From contig JABAKD010000001.1 of NCBI GenBank assembly GCA_012845835.1, positions 6,424,476 through 6,488,475 on the forward strand: a stretch of DNA of 64,000 nucleotides. The letters run 5' to 3'. The translations under genes and the position numbers were made by a program. Source of the stretch: Undaria pinnatifida (taxonomy: Eukaryota; Sar; Phaeophyceae; Laminariales; Alariaceae). The notes below the pieces were generated by a model. It was not told the DNA's origin and made no database searches. It was given only the letters and a program-made list of their open reading frames with translations. Of the stretch, positions 1 through 13,384 are shown piece after piece. Numbering within the stretch: the stretch's first letter is position 1; each line of letters opens with the position of its first letter.

Positions 1-425
1 TACCGATTCGGCCTCGTTTACGATCTCTTTTGGGTTTCGTTTTCGGCCACAGTTTCGGGGTAGGGTTCGATCGGTTTCGGTTTGGTTTACGACTTCGGTT
101 TTGGCTTCGTTTTTGTTTCTGGACACGGTTTCGGTTTCAGGTTCAGTCTCGGTTACGGTTGTCGGCTTCGGTTTCGGTTACGGCTATGATTACAAGTTTC
201 GAGGTCGGTGTCGTCCCTAATTACAGTTACGATTTTCGGTTTCGGTTTGCATTCACCATATGTTTCGGTTTCGGGCTCAGGCTTGATTTCGGTTTCGGTT
301 TCCGTTTCCGTTTCGGTGACCTTTGAATTGTTACGATTACGATTACGCCACGGTTTCGGTTTCGGTTTCGGTTACGGTTACGCCACGGTTTCTGTTGCTG
401 TTTCTGTTTCATCCAAGGTTTCGAT
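1..425. repeat. Degenerate TTTCGG/TTACGG hexamer array
   Basis: Dominated by imperfect copies of GGTTTC and GGTTAC. Open frames here in several registers are low-complexity shadows. Confidence 0.8.
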
Positions 426-1600
426 TTCACCTTTCATGTCGTCGATCGCTTCACTTCTAGCTTCGCCATCACCCGTGCTAGGGCAAGGGAGAGCTCCCGT
501 GGTTGGGGTCGACGTGTCTGCGGGAGGGAGAGCGGGGACGGCGCGTACAACGAAGGCTGCGTGGGAGAGGAAGTAGGCCCGGAAGGCGGCCATGTCGAGA
601 GCTTCTTCGAAGGGCCACGAAAGACCCTGGTGTGTCTCGTTTTGGTCACGAACGGTTGCGGCACGAAGGGAGACAAGGAAGTCAGCATAGAAATGACAAA
701 AATCAAATCAACACCAGGAAAGTCGTACAGCGAGCTACGATAAGTATGATGGCATGTAGTAGTATTTTTTTCTGTGTTTAAACCATTATTACCTAAAACC
801 GCTGTGCACAGGTAAGAGCGACATATCACACTGGCACTGCACTCGAGCAGCACCAATCAACATATTGCCCATCCGCACAATAGTAGAGCGACCTATTAAA
901 AAAACAAAATTTTCCTCCATGTTGACCGGAATATTCAAGGGAAGCGTTCTACACGAGCAGCAATTCAGCTACTCGTACTGCGCTGTATACCCGTGTAGAA
1001 CAGCAACAAGCAGCACAGTACAAGTCAGTATACACATTCGAGCAAAGCAGTAGCGAGCTACAACGATTGGTGGCAATGCGTCAGTGATTTATCGAAACAT
1101 CACCACAAATAACTAGGGCTTTGAGTCAGCAGGGTTTGATATCTACTAACCAATCAGTAGGAGCCGTTAGCACACTAACTGGCCGAGGTTGTAAAGTCTG
1201 CTGTCGATGCCAGCTGATGACTAGTCGGCTTGCCGACTTAAGGCAGGCGAGCGAAACGAGCCAAATTAGCTCCTCTCGGGCAAGGGGGCTGCGCTCAAGA
1301 CAGAAAAAAGGTACCCCGATCCTTATTGTATAATACGCTAACGTGGTAGTGATATCATTTGATATCTTTAGAAATATTCGGCTTCAGTACTCCTTTCGCA
1401 CAGCCCGCTCTAACGTTCGCCACCCGGCCTCCAGCGACCGCACGCTCGTGCCACGTCCGCCCCACGCATCAGCCCTCGGTGTCCCCGGCGACATAACGGC
1501 AGATGGTTCCCAACTCGGCGAGCGGGGAGCGTGAAAACCCTTTCCCGGGGACGGCTCGCTCTTCTCCCCAGGCAGGCGGAGAATCGTAAGAAAATGGAAA
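426..1600. other. No recognisable gene
   Basis: Short frames on both strands lack coding character. No repeat family was recognised except scattered AT-rich pieces. Confidence 0.5.
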
Positions 1601-1609
1601 TCCCCACCC

Positions 1610-2420
1610 AGCTCCTCGCGTACCAGGTGTACTGCTGTGCTACTGTACTGCGTGCTGCTGCACTGATGCTAAAATGTTGTGCTGCCGGTGTGGATTGGTC
1701 GGTACGTACTGCTGCATGCACTGCTGTTGCACTGCTGTGGTCGGTCAGTCGGTGGGTGGGTAGTGGGTGGTGGGTGCTTGGTGGGTGGCGGCTCGCTTGC
1801 TCCCCGATGTGTCGGGGGGTCGTAAAAAAACGAACCTCCCCGCAACGAAATGCCCCTCTGCTGTTATGCTTATGCTTCGTGTGTAAAGGTGCGTCGCCCC
1901 TACAAGAGCTTTCCCACACTAACTTTACGCTAATGCAATCCACACAAATTTCAATATTAAAATCCCGGTTTACTGCCATACGTAGTGCTGCACAGCTGTA
2001 CTGCTGTTGTAGTAGTGGGTTGACCGGTGGGTGTTGGGTGGGTGGTGGGTGCGCTACGTGGGTTAATTGTTGCGTGCTGTGCGGGATTGGCTCGCCCCTA
2101 CAAGAACTTCCCCTCACTAACTCTAAGACTATACCGGTATACTGCCGTACATACTGCCACACTGCTGTTCCACCGTGGTGGATTGGGCGGTGGTTGGTGG
2201 GTGGGTGGTGGGTGCACCGGGTGGTGCCTGGCGGGCTGGTGAGTCGTTTCGTATGTGGGTGGATTGTTTCGTGCTGTGGGGGGTACGTCAGTCCTACAAG
2301 TACTTTCCCACACTAAATTTAAGACTAATACAATCCACACTAAGTTCAATATAAAAACTCCGGTTAACTACCACGGTCGTACGTACTGCTGCACTGCTGC
2401 ACTGCTGTTATGCTTACCAG
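1610..2420 (+). repeat. Tandem repeat, unit about 200 bp, about four copies
   Basis: Units share CCTACAAGARCTTTCCCACA (near 1897, 2097, 2293), a TACTGCTGCACTGCTG segment and a GGTGGGTGGTGGGTGC segment. Copies are diverged. The 261-codon frame at 1531-2316 is an effect of this repeat. Confidence 0.7.
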
Positions 2421-3352
2421 TGGGCGACTTAAGTCGTGCTGACTCGCAGCTGTACAAATAAACCTTCGCCGACAGTACTCTAGCCACTCGTACATACGTG
2501 GTCGACAGCGGCAAGCACCATATCACCCGAATGACAGTAGAGCGAGTACGATCGAGAGTGTTCTCACAGTGTCTTATGGCCACACTGGCAAAACGTCTTC
2601 GTACACAGCACTACTCCAGCTACTCGTACATGCTCCACTCGACCGGCAACAATCGGCTCCTCACCCCTTGCACTACGTGCCTATATTGCTCTTGGGCGCA
2701 ACACAGTTTTGTAGGAAAAGACTGTGAGTTCGCTGGACTTCAAGGCTACCTGGTAGTTATTAGTTGGACGCCGGGCTGAATCCAACAAACTGACTTAGTC
2801 TACATATTGAGTAAATAGACACCCCACGTTGAGCCACAAACGCATAAGTCAGATGCAAAGACGCGGAACTCCGCCAAAATGCACCTAACTGGAAAACCTA
2901 GCCAACTAAGACCTAGTCGACGATTTATAATCAGCCAACTCAAAGCCCCAGCAGTGAGCTACAATACAATATCACGCTCGCCATCCAACCATGATGTGTA
3001 GTATAGAGTTCATCACGATTCACTCTTAAGCAGAAAGGCTGTCGCGCACAAACCCAAACCTAACCACCACCCAACCCAACAATAGAAAAGTATCTGGTAT
3101 TAGCTACATTTGTTTTAAAACCCATCGAAAGCAAACACACTCAGCGCTATGCAACTCCACCTCTTCGATGACGTCATTGAGGAGCTCCCGGCCAGCCTCG
3201 TGCTCTCTGCCAAAACGAAGAAGCATACAGGCATCATTTAGAGGTCAGTCTGTTAGAGGAGGAACTAAAAATGAAACAATCTGTTGAGTGGGAGATAAGT
3301 ATAATGATTTTTTTAAGATCAACGTGTTTGTTTAAGGGAAGATACATGGGGA

Positions 3353-3480
3353 GTCGCCGACCTATATCCTTAATGGGGACACACAACCCGTAATACGCGC
3401 AATCGGAGTATCACACACAGCTTGCAAAGATGAGTTTCGACAAAATCTTCGATCTCACAGCTGGAGTGCATTTTTAGTCT
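3353..3480 (+). repeat. Dispersed repeat E, copy 1
   Basis: About 120 bp beginning GGGGAGTCGCCGACCTATAT-like and ending in GATCTCACAGCTG. Other full copies: 23312, 26609, 31855 (plus strand) and 63590-63712 (minus strand). The end module GCAGCTTGCAAAGATGAG is shared with other repeats. Confidence 0.75.
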
Positions 3481-4359
3481 GATAATATATAGGTGGTGGT
3501 GTGGGGTGAAATAAGTATTTCGATTAGTTTCCACGTTTAAGAAAGACGGTGCAAGGGTGCTGGCAAAGGCAAGGAGGCGACTGAATGGATCGAACGAAAG
3601 CGCAAGTGTATGCGTTGTCTCCACATGAAACCGTACACTCCTAAATCTCAAGACTGAATTTAGACGGCGTAGACAGCAGTGACATTTCGCCGCTCTGAGG
3701 AAGTGCTTGTTGTGCCGAGCCAATGCGAGATTGAAAGTTGTCTGAAATAATCTGTTGATGTGCCGATACAATTTGTTGCATACTTTAAATGATATCCGTG
3801 CGTATATCATATCGTGCCGTAGGGTACTACACCAGGCACCGGTAGCGATAATTCCTTTGAGTCTTCACGGGGGGAAGCGTCGAAAAATATGACCATGTAG
3901 CATCGGCCAGACTAAGGCCGGGTTGCCGAGGCAGAGGATGCTCCCGAAATGCAATAGCAGGACAGCTCCGACACGCGCGCAGCATTCCATAAGTGATACA
4001 GATGTTCACTGACCCATCCTACGATAGGTTTTCGTGGGGCTTCTTACTTGAAAGAAGAGCTCTATACCTCACACAAGAATATTATTATGAGAAACGATGA
4101 AAGTGCAACCCGATAAACAAGCCTATAGCCAACGAAAATACTCGCAAAACACAAAAGGCACCCGACGATAACGGGTAGTGCTCCGTTTAACGCCTTTACG
4201 ACGTGAAACCTGTTGTGGGGGAATTAGTTTAGGGGCGATTTTGGGGCTCTAGACGGGTTAAGGAGCCCCGTAATCTGCTTACCCAAGAGTGCTACCTTTG
4301 TCGCAGCACATGTCCACTTTCGTTTGACGATTGGTGAAAACCGCTACAGACATAATTTA

Positions 4360-5300
4360 GGTCGCAGTATCTGGGCCCCAAAGTTAGTTAACGGCTGCGA
4401 GCATGAAATATCGCTGTGACTACTGTGGCAGGTGATAGCTCCACCCGTCCAGCTTGCAGGCCATATATACGAATATCTAAACATTACGTCAGTGACATGT
4501 ACTATATGATTGTTAATAAACAATCTGCCGCTAGCCGCGGCGCTCCGGTAAGGACGCAAGCCATCGCTCGCCTCGGTCGTTGCCCACGGGTGTTCGTTGA
4601 CCCTTTTGCGCTTTTTTAATTCTGGAACGCACTACGCCGTTCCTTGATAAGAAGCAGAGTCGAATATTCCGTTTATTTTTCATGAAGTTGAAAAAAGAAA
4701 ATCGAATTACGATTTTCCGTGCTCTTCGTTAGTCTGGGCCCCAAGTCATTTTTACTTCTTTGTTGAACTTGTCTTTTCGAAACAATTCTGAAAATGCCTG
4801 CTCGGCGATTCATTTTTTAACCAACCTGATGCAAATTATTTCTTGTTTTTAAATCGAGTTTCGATTTGGCAAGTTCCTCGTTAATCTGGGCCCTAACACG
4901 CGTGAACGACCTTCCGTAAAAATTGTGCAAGTGTGTACTACTAAGTAGCAACCATATCGTACATTTACTTCACAAACATTATACATATCATAAATGAAAT
5001 ATAGATGTACCACGCAGCTTACAAAGTTGAGTCTTAACCATTCAATCGGTCGTACTCACAGCTGACGTTTTTCAACTTTTTTTTCATGAAATCACAGCTG
5101 AAATAACTGACGAAACGAAAAGAAAGCAGGCTAATCTGGGCCCTAAGGTTATTTCTTACACCGTCGGACGTGTCAGTCGAAAACTGCCTTTTTTGACTGG
5201 AGCCCAAATTGGGCTTTCTTACACAGTCGAAAAAGAGCTTTCTCGACTCAACTTTTTTCTACTGAGTTTTCCGCCTGGGGGATCCTGTCGAAAAACTTGA
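4360..5300. repeat. Diffuse repeats around TCTGGGCCCYAA and CAGTCGAAAA
   Basis: The word CTGGGCCC followed by AA occurs near 4371, 4733, 4883 and 5132 at irregular spacing, and CAGTCGAAAA-like words cluster at 5190-5350. No gene is seen. A short E-type module lies at 5010-5092. Confidence 0.45.
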
Positions 5301-6047
5301 CTTTTTCGACCGGATCTGCCAGTCGAAAAGCTATCCAGTCGAAAAATTCGGCCAAAAAGTTTGAAGCGTGTGTTTTTAACCCACCACATCGCTCATCCAA
5401 TCACAAAGCACACACTCATACACCCATACCAGGTACCACACAACATGCAGCATCATACAACAGCGCCGACGCTGGCTTGGCCATCACTGCTGTTGCTTCT
5501 CGCCGCAAGTCAGCATGGCGCATTCTTAGCTCCGCTCACCAGCAACGTGTATCACATGACGACAGCAGCGTACGGTATCGATGTAATTTTGCCACCAACG
5601 GCTATACGTCTGCTGCAGCTGTGGCGGCTCTCGGCTGATTGCAACGCCACAAACGCAGCTTTGGCGGCTTTCGGCTAAAGTCCAACGCCATCAACCCGCT
5701 TGGATGAGGGTTCGTCGCGCGAAGCACGTGTTGCTCGCGGGGAACGCGTGAAGAACAGAGCTGCCAAACGATTTACGACTGCCATACAGCAGTACAGCAG
5801 TACTCCCTCACACCAACAGCCTCAAAGAAGAGCACAAAAACCTATAAAGTCAACTCGACTGACGATTTACTCCCCTCGGCTGCTCCCCGGCCGGGGTGGT
5901 GCTTGTGAATAGCCTGTAAACACAATGGTTGTGCGGAGGCTCTGTCTTACATGCGAAGAGATGCAGAGGTGGCACCGAAGTGTCTGTTAAGATCACTTGT
6001 GATAAGAAAGAAAAGGGATAGTTTGGAAAGGGCGCTTGAGGCCAAAG

Positions 6048-6049
6048 AG

Positions 6050-6082
<33 letters not shown>

Positions 6083-6215
6083 AGAAGAAGAAGAAGAAGA
6101 AGAAGAAGAACAAGAACAAGAACAAGAACAAGAACAAGAACAAGAACAAGAACAAGAACAAGAACAAGAACAAGAACAAGAACAAGAACAAGAAGAGCAA
6201 GAACAAGAAGGGAAA
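6048..6215. repeat. Compound (GAA)n-(CAAGAA)n microsatellite
   Basis: About 60 bp of GAA/AGA repeats pass directly into about 105 bp of a CAAGAA hexamer. Frames here encode only poly-Glu, Arg-Thr, Ser or Phe-Leu runs. Confidence 0.95.
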
Positions 6216-7605
6216 GTAGGGAGAGTGATCATGGTGGGTTGCATCACCACTTGATCTTCACGGAACATGCCCGTAGTCCGGTAGAATACCGGGACAACGG
6301 GACAACCTTAACATACTCAAATCTACGTTTACATCCAAATTCCACCGAAGATTCAGCGTAATATTCAACGTAAGATTTAACTGCATATCTTATTCGTGCC
6401 AATAGACTGCGCATTAACTTAGATTCGAATCCAAGGTTCATCTCCCAACACGTCCCCATAATGCAAAATCAGATTGCTAGAGAAGCCTTATACTTAGAGA
6501 TTAAATTCGAAAAAAATCAAAAACAAATGGGTCACACATTCAGTCCGGTGTATCAACCGCGGCAATATGGATGCATCCATGTTATTCACGCATTTACAAA
6601 AAAATAAAACCTTACAAGGAATGATGCGAAAAAAAACTACGCTTGGTGTAATTACCAGAGATAAATACCCTAGAAGATAAAACGCAAAGATACGTCTACT
6701 GGGTTTTAAACACGCTTCCTGAATTGTACCAAATAGATAAACAATACACGACAAATAAAGAGAATTGTGGACAAGTGTCCATCACGACAAAATAAAACAT
6801 TCTCACTATTCAGTTGTTCGTTTATTATACTTACGAACTTCCTCAAAACAAAAAATTAAGAAGCAGATAGAACTACGAATACTGATAGTACTGTAATAGA
6901 CTACGATGGGTGTAGTCATAGTCCATCAACGATTTATATTCCGAAAAAGAAAAAATAAACGAAGGTCACTGCTGTAAGTTAACCACGTCACTTCAACATG
7001 ATCCTAGAATACGCATATAACGATAAACTGTCTGATACTAATCGTACGCTGAAGAGCATAAGATAGACAGTCCATGTGAGCCTTTACTCCTTAATGCTGG
7101 AATATATACTCGTACGCATTTTCCGGTAGAACATAGCTTATTGCTGTACGATCGTTGACTTAAGTTCATACGACCCATAGTCCCACCGTTACTAATACGT
7201 AACTGGCGAGCGGTTGTAGCTTTATAATTGAAAAAGAACTGCTGCACTACGTAATATCCTCTACTTAAGTACCAATTTTCAACCCGAGTCACCGATCCAA
7301 GCTGAAAATGCTGAAGAAGAGCTTGGACACAGAGAAGGGAAATGTTGTGATGCGATGTGTACGTCGGCATTGTTTTTCCCCGGTCCATTGCAGTCTTGTC
7401 GCTGAATTATGATAGACCAATCGTTTGTCGGTACATTGCCTATTTGGTTGTGCGTAACGCGCTTCTCCGTCCTCGGTATATCGCGGTTTGTCGGTGATTG
7501 AAAAGTCCGATGGCACATGGCAACATTAGAAACAGGCTTAATTTTTTCTCACTCATGAAAGGCCGCAATCTTGTATGGAACTCCATGAAACAATGATTTT
7601 TGCGC

Positions 7606-8223
7606 TCATAGAGGTTGCCTGAGATAATTTACAAGGCAGTCGCGATGGTCAAAGGCGGTCTTGCGAGCCGGAGCTGTAGTTGCGACTTCAAGGTGTTGGA
7701 GCTTAGAAGGAGTTCTCCGTGCTGAAGTCGTTGATCTTCGAGCAGAAGAGGTTTGCATTCTTCCGCTTGTGGTGAGGCCATAGGTTGCGCGTAGGTGTTG
7801 GGTACCGAAATAGATACCGGACGGTTTGTTTTGTCCATTCCGACAGCCCTGGTGTACTGCGAAACGGCATCGAACTGCTGTTTCGGAGATCCTTGGCGTT
7901 ATAGGGCCAGCTGAAGCACTCTTACTTGTGAAGTGGCCGAGTCTGCTGTTGGTAGTACGGGAACAGGCCTCTTCGATGAAGGAGGATGCATTTACCCTGC
8001 TGTGATGGTCTGTATATTGTGCCATGTAGGCGTATCCTAGCAGGTCAGTACTCACCAGCTTTATACGTTCGCTGGAAAGGTTAGGCCGCGGTGTCTTACG
8101 GTGCTTCTGTAGAGTGCTCTTAATGATTTTGCACGTATCACACGCCGATAAAGTGTCTGAAAAATTTACCCCACACTTTGGGATACTATTCACCTTAGCC
8201 ATCACCTGCCCGTGTATTAGCAA
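7606..8223 (-). pseudogene. Decayed Ty1/copia-like integrase region
   Basis: The minus-strand frame of 205 codons starts with a pre-integrase-like segment containing ACDTCKIIKSTLQKHRK (a C-x2-C pair) and continues SSERIKLVSTDLLGYAYMAQ and TDHHSRVNASSFIEE, the layout of the start of a copia integrase core. After about residue 70 the homology seems to jump to another minus-strand frame (VGMDKTNR near 7830), so at least one frameshift is present. No protease, reverse transcriptase or LTR was recognised with confidence nearby. Confidence 0.4.
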
Positions 8224-8470
8224 CCATATCGTAGGTTTAATTCACCAACAGCATACCATATAGTAGTTTAGATATACGTATTTTCATCTTTTTGCTGAAA
8301 GTGCTCGGTTGGTGCACCCCTGGCCTCTCCGGGGGTCCCACTTCGACACCGCCTCCGTGCATTACTTGCGGAACGGACCAGCTTTTCTTTGATTTCTTGC
8401 ACCGCCTTATCTATTTTTTTACAATTGAATACCTGGTATAGTTTTTCTTACGAGGATCACTTTTTTTCTT

Positions 8471-9040
8471 CCGGATGACACCTGGATTCGAACCAACGAA
8501 GACCAGGCGTAGAAGCAGACAGTCTATTTACTACCTGGTAGACCACAAACCCACAGAGATATCTACCAGTATTATTTTTACAAATATATACCTGGTATCG
8601 ATTTTTTTCAAGAGGATCATTTTATTTTGCCGATGATACCCGGACTCGAACCAACGAATACCAGGCTTGTACGCGGACAGTCTATCTACTAGACCGCATC
8701 TCACATCGATATCTACATTTTTTTCATGAGGATCATTTTTTTTCCGACGACACCCGGATTCGAACCAACGAAGACCAAGCTTATAAGCGGACAGTCTATC
8801 TATTAGACCACAAAGTCACAGCAGTGACTCTGTGGTGTTCATCTCGGCGCTTCTCGCCGTCTCCTTTGTTGGTTAGTATACGCTATCACGCTGTATCTAT
8901 TATATACTTTTTTACAAATATCGATTTTTCATGAGGATCATTTTTTTTTCCGATGACACGCGGATTCGAATCACCGAAGATCAGGCTCATAAGCGGACAG
9001 TCTATCTACTATTTAAATATACTACAAACTCACAGTGACT
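8471..9040 (-). repeat. Four tandem tRNA-like repeats (family A)
   Basis: On the minus strand each copy has a tRNA A-box-like GTGGTCTAGTAGATAGACTG and B-box GGTTCGAATCC. Copies lie near 8471-8558, 8628-8712, 8741-8836 and 8950-9040. Each is followed on its 3' side by an A-rich tract (poly-T on the plus strand) next to a GATCCTCATGAAA-like word. Two more copies are at 10269-10366 and 10450-10545. They look like tRNA-derived SINE heads or tRNA pseudogenes rather than working tRNAs, because the acceptor stems do not pair well. Confidence 0.65.
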
Positions 9041-10268
9041 AAGTGTTCTTCTCAGCGATTTTCTCACCGTCTCCGTTTCTTATGAGTACACTCAACCGGT
9101 TCGGAAAACGTTCTTTTTTTCTTCAGAATGAAAACATCTCCATAGTCGGAGGAGAAAAACGCGTTTCGTCCTGGGTTTCGCCCCCAAATCCAGAACCAGA
9201 GGGTTTTTCGGGGCTCTCGTTCTGGAAATTCAAGTTCCGGTTCAAACCCAGAATGAACCGGGCCCAAGATTTGGTGTATCAGTGTTTCAAGTGTGGAGAG
9301 CGCTATGATGTGAATTGCCCACTCCACGTACCTGCAGCAGTACCTGTATCTGGACACACAGGAGACATGACAAACAAAGCACACCCCGTACCACCATTAG
9401 CTAGCCGCAGCAACAGCAGCAGCAGCGAGACACGCATGCAGTAGTGAACGGCCGCAAGGATGTGGGCCCCCTCAACGAAGGTTTGAATCGGTGCTGGCAC
9501 GCTACAAGGGGCAGAGAGGAGAGCTGGGAGAGGGGGTGCTGGGTGCTGGGTGCTGGGGAGAGAGGCTTGCCAAAAGGGCCAGCTACAGCGACCGAGAGGA
9601 AAAAAAGGGCTTTCGAATCTTATGGGTGTTGTCTTACTCGACGTGCACTCCCGCTGCGTGCATTGTTGCTTTGGCAGCCTCGGCACAAGCCTGTGTTTGG
9701 CAGGGTCGTCGATTTCACGACGTAGCGTACCTGCTGTTGAAAACAACACCTGGTATCAGGCACGCGAATTCGCGCACACACACAGCGACGTACGTGGGAG
9801 TTGATTTTGATTGTTGACACTCACCGACACAGAGCCACTGCCATATTTCATGTTTGAGCCGACCACGGGTACGCAGGTCCTGGCCAGGCGCTGCTTGCTG
9901 CTACTGCTGCGTGCTTCGTCGCACACGCAGTCTGGTTAGCTGTTTAGCTAGCTCCCTGCTCCTGACTGACGTTCGTTCATTCCTCGGCCAAATGAAAAAA
10001 TACACGAAAAAAAACATTTTGAAACCTCTCTGAACGCGGCCGATTTTCACACCAATCAGCACGAAACGTCATTTTGCCATTTCGTTCTGGAAAATGAAGA
10101 AAAAAATGGTTCTGGAAATGTTTATTCTGATTCTGGAAAACGAAAAATTATCTTCGAAACTGTCTACATCAATGCTTTTTATGAGGCCTCCATTTTCCAC
10201 GCTAACTTCAAGACATTCTCCTCCCCGGACGACTGCATCAATGCTCTTTAAATGATCATGTTTTTTTT

Positions 10269-10545
10269 CCGATGATACCCGGATTCGAACCAACGAATAC
10301 CAGGCTCATGAGCGGACAGTCTATCTACTAGAAGACCACAAAGTCACAGCTGTGCCTCTGTGGTGTTCTTTTCAGCGCTTCTCACCGTCTCCTTTTTTAT
10401 ATAGTCAACTATGAAAGCTTTTTTTATGAGTAGTATCATTTTTTTTTTTATGACACCGGGATTCGAACCCACGCACACCAGGCTCAGAAGCGGACAGTCT
10501 ATCTACTAGACCGCAAAGTCACAGCAGCCGTGACTCTGTGGTCTA
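10269..10545 (-). repeat. Two more family A tRNA-like repeats
   Basis: Copies at 10269-10366 and 10450-10545 share the A and B boxes and the GCGGACAGTCTATCTACTAG core with the 8.5-9.0 kb cluster. Spacing of about 180 bp matches that cluster. Confidence 0.65.
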
Positions 10546-11444
10546 GTGGATAATATCTTCCAACTAATATCGATTTCTTATGCGGCCTATTTTTTTTTGT
10601 TTCCCACACTAACTTTAAGATATTCTCTTCTCCAGACGGCTGGGCGGGGGGCTCGGATGCCCGAAACAGCCCTTCCCAGCGCTTCTCAGATTTTGATTTT
10701 TTCTTTCAAAATCCATACCTATACCACGTAGTAAGTTGAGTTTCAAGCATTCATTCGGTCGTACTCACAGCTGACGTGTTTCAATTTTTATAAATTACAC
10801 CGTACGTACCGGTACTACTATTACACCAGGTTTGTGCATACCAGGTAGTACGGCGGTGTTGGATCACAACGCACGCCCAGCTCAGATCAGTCCAGCTATA
10901 TATAGCCCAGCAGCGCAGCGTAGCGCCGTGCGGAGCCGTGCGGTGCGGTGCCTTGCCTTGAGCTGCGGTGCTGTGTCGTGCTGCGCTGTGTGTTGTGTTT
11001 CAAACAAAGAGCAGTACCGGGTATAATACGTGTTGTTGCGTACTCTTCTTTTAACTTTTTCTTCATATATTTGATCTTTCACAGCCCCTTTGTTTTTTCC
11101 TCAACGCAAATTACAGCCGTACTGCCAATCAGAACGTGATACGGCCAACAAGCACACCACGTAGCACAGGGCAATTTGCTCTGCACAAACACGTCTTGGC
11201 ATTATCAAATCGCTGTTCGCACCAAATCATGGGCCTCTTCTTTCTGCCCCCTTTACATGATTTAGTTGCATTCTTGCTTGCGCGAGCGTAGCGGGCGGCG
11301 TCAGCTGCCCGCGGAGCGGAGCCCTGGTATACATATATATAAAATCATTATTTGGTTTCAGGGATTCGGTCAGGAGTTTTTTCTCGTCTCGGCCTAAGTA
11401 TGCGATTCGCGGAACTGGAATTCTCGGTCAAGTAGCTTCGTTCG

Positions 11445-12640
11445 AGCGCCGCCTTCGGGGGGCGGCTCCAACGCCCCTCGCCTGCCGTGTCCGTTCCGCA
11501 CATCGACGTAAACACGGACGGATGCCGAGCGAGACAAGCGAGAAGTTGCAAAATACCGCATGTCGAGGAGGAATTCCGGAGATTTTGGTTGTATCCTAAT
11601 GTCTGCAGCGCCTGGATGATTTACAAAATTGGCATCATTTCCAAACGGTAGTTGATAATGTTTTGAATTTTGGGGTGGCATGCTCTCGAGCGTTTGTTTC
11701 GCTCTTCCGAGCTATTCTTGGATCTTGGCATATAAGGAGAGCTTGGACGAAAACAACATACGGGACGACATTTATTTCCAAGCTGGCATAATTTCCAAAT
11801 TGGCTTCTTATTTCGTCCCCACGGCACTTTTTTCATGGTCACGCCTCGAAGCGCTTGGCCTATTGTCGCACGACTGCTATGTCGTTGCTTTTCGATATCA
11901 TATTTCACGGTTGAATACCTTTGTTCGAGCGTTCGTTGTCTTAGAGAGGGGTCGTTCCCTACCCAACGACACCATTACACCCAGTGTCCGTGCCGATTCT
12001 TCATCCTAGAGAGATACAACTTATATTTATGTGGTCACAGACTGTGAGACAGAGTATACCAAACAATCGCAATTGATCGAGGTATGTAGCAAGTGAAATG
12101 TTAGCGTACCGGGTACGAAAACACAACAAAACAGACCAGACCATAAAAAAATAGAAATAAACACAACGAACGGAGTGGTCGATTTTAAAATCGCAGTGCG
12201 AGAAGCAATGTTTTGTCAGTCTTTTTCGTTGCCGCTCCAAGGAGTCGTTCCGTATATATTGGTCCAATTTCAACGATCCATCTTTCAGGACCGCATAATA
12301 AATATCCCACACTAATTTCATGTATATTTATCCCTACAAACGAAACGTGGATGCACTTCTAAAGGTAGGTGTTATTATCAAGGTAGTGGTGTTTCGAACG
12401 CTTTGTTGTGTGGTTGCAAGAATTGTGCTAGCTACTGACTGTTGTTGTTGCTGGTCAATCCGTTCGGCACCTCGACGTGGACGCGGATGGATGCTGAGCG
12501 AGACAAGCGAGAAGCGCGCAAAAAAATGGATTTTGAACGGTACCCTCCAGTTATTCTTCGGATCTTGATGTATCGAGAGGTTGATAAAATAAAACTTGGC
12601 AGGATATTATTTTCAAATTGGCGTCATATTTTGTCCCAAA
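11445..12640 (+). repeat. Dispersed repeat H, several diverged copies
   Basis: Shared words GAGCGAGACAAGCGAGAAG, ATTCTTGGATCTTGGCATAT and CATCATTTCCAAATTGG link 11445-11680, 11690-11850, 12440-12640 and 15185-15420. Reading frames are broken by A or T runs. Possibly fragments of one transposon; none is recognisable as protein. Confidence 0.5.
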
Positions 12641-13265
12641 ACAAGAAACAAAAAAAACACAGTACTGCGGTATGTATCATAGTAGTGCATTTATTTATTG
12701 AATTTCGGTAGGTACACGTACATACATGGATATAGACGTGGCAAGCGGACGTATGACTGAAACGAGGAGGAGGTAATAGTGGTTACGATTACTGCCCCAG
12801 AAAAAGCCACACAGCAGCATTGCGAGTAGCTGCGTCCCCGGGGCCTCGAGGGTGGTATTACACAAGTTCGGACAAATCGACATGGTTTGTACTCTCGTGT
12901 AAGCAATACAGGTACGTACGAGTAAGACCACACCGACCACGCACAGCGATGCTCCATTACACACCATATGCTTTTGTCTGTGACATATTTTATGGCATGG
13001 AGCGAGGGTGTATCATACATTTTCGACACAAAAAACAAGGGGAAAAATCATCGTTCCTCCTGATGTTAAGCTGCGCCACGCGAAGGTCGTAGTAAGTCGA
13101 CAGTGTATCCACGGAAGAAACCAGTGAGTGGCATGCATTCGTCCCGTATCGCATCGTACACGTTTGGTGTTTTTTTTCCCCGAGAAGACTTTTTGGAGAA
13201 ATAATACAGGCGGTGTGCTTTATTGTTGCTGTGGTCCCTGACTCCGCTGCTGTGGTCATTTGCCG

Positions 13266-13384
13266 GTCAAACGAAAATTTATACGAGTACGCACTCGGGG
13301 GGATTCGACCTCACGAAATTGACCTATACCAGGCTCGAGGATAACCTAATACGCCACCGGGGCAGTGAGTGATATAGAGCCGGT
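13266..13384 (-). repeat. Truncated tRNA-like SINE, family C
   Basis: Head region only: minus strand carries a CCGGTGGCGTATTAGG A-box-like start and GGTCGAATCCCCCCGAG B box. It abuts a family B copy in head-to-head orientation. Confidence 0.6.

Noticed and set aside
1410-2316. Frames of 250 and 261 codons on opposite strands
   Set aside because: They arise from the 200-bp tandem repeat and overlap each other; no domain or conserved pattern is visible.
5850-6361. Open frames rich in Arg, Glu, Phe or Ser
   Set aside because: Microsatellite (GAA)n and (CAAGAA)n shadows.
9043-9444. 133-codon frame containing QCFKCGERYDVNCP
   Set aside because: Resembles a zinc-knuckle only superficially; the opposite strand is also open and flanking sequence is repetitive.
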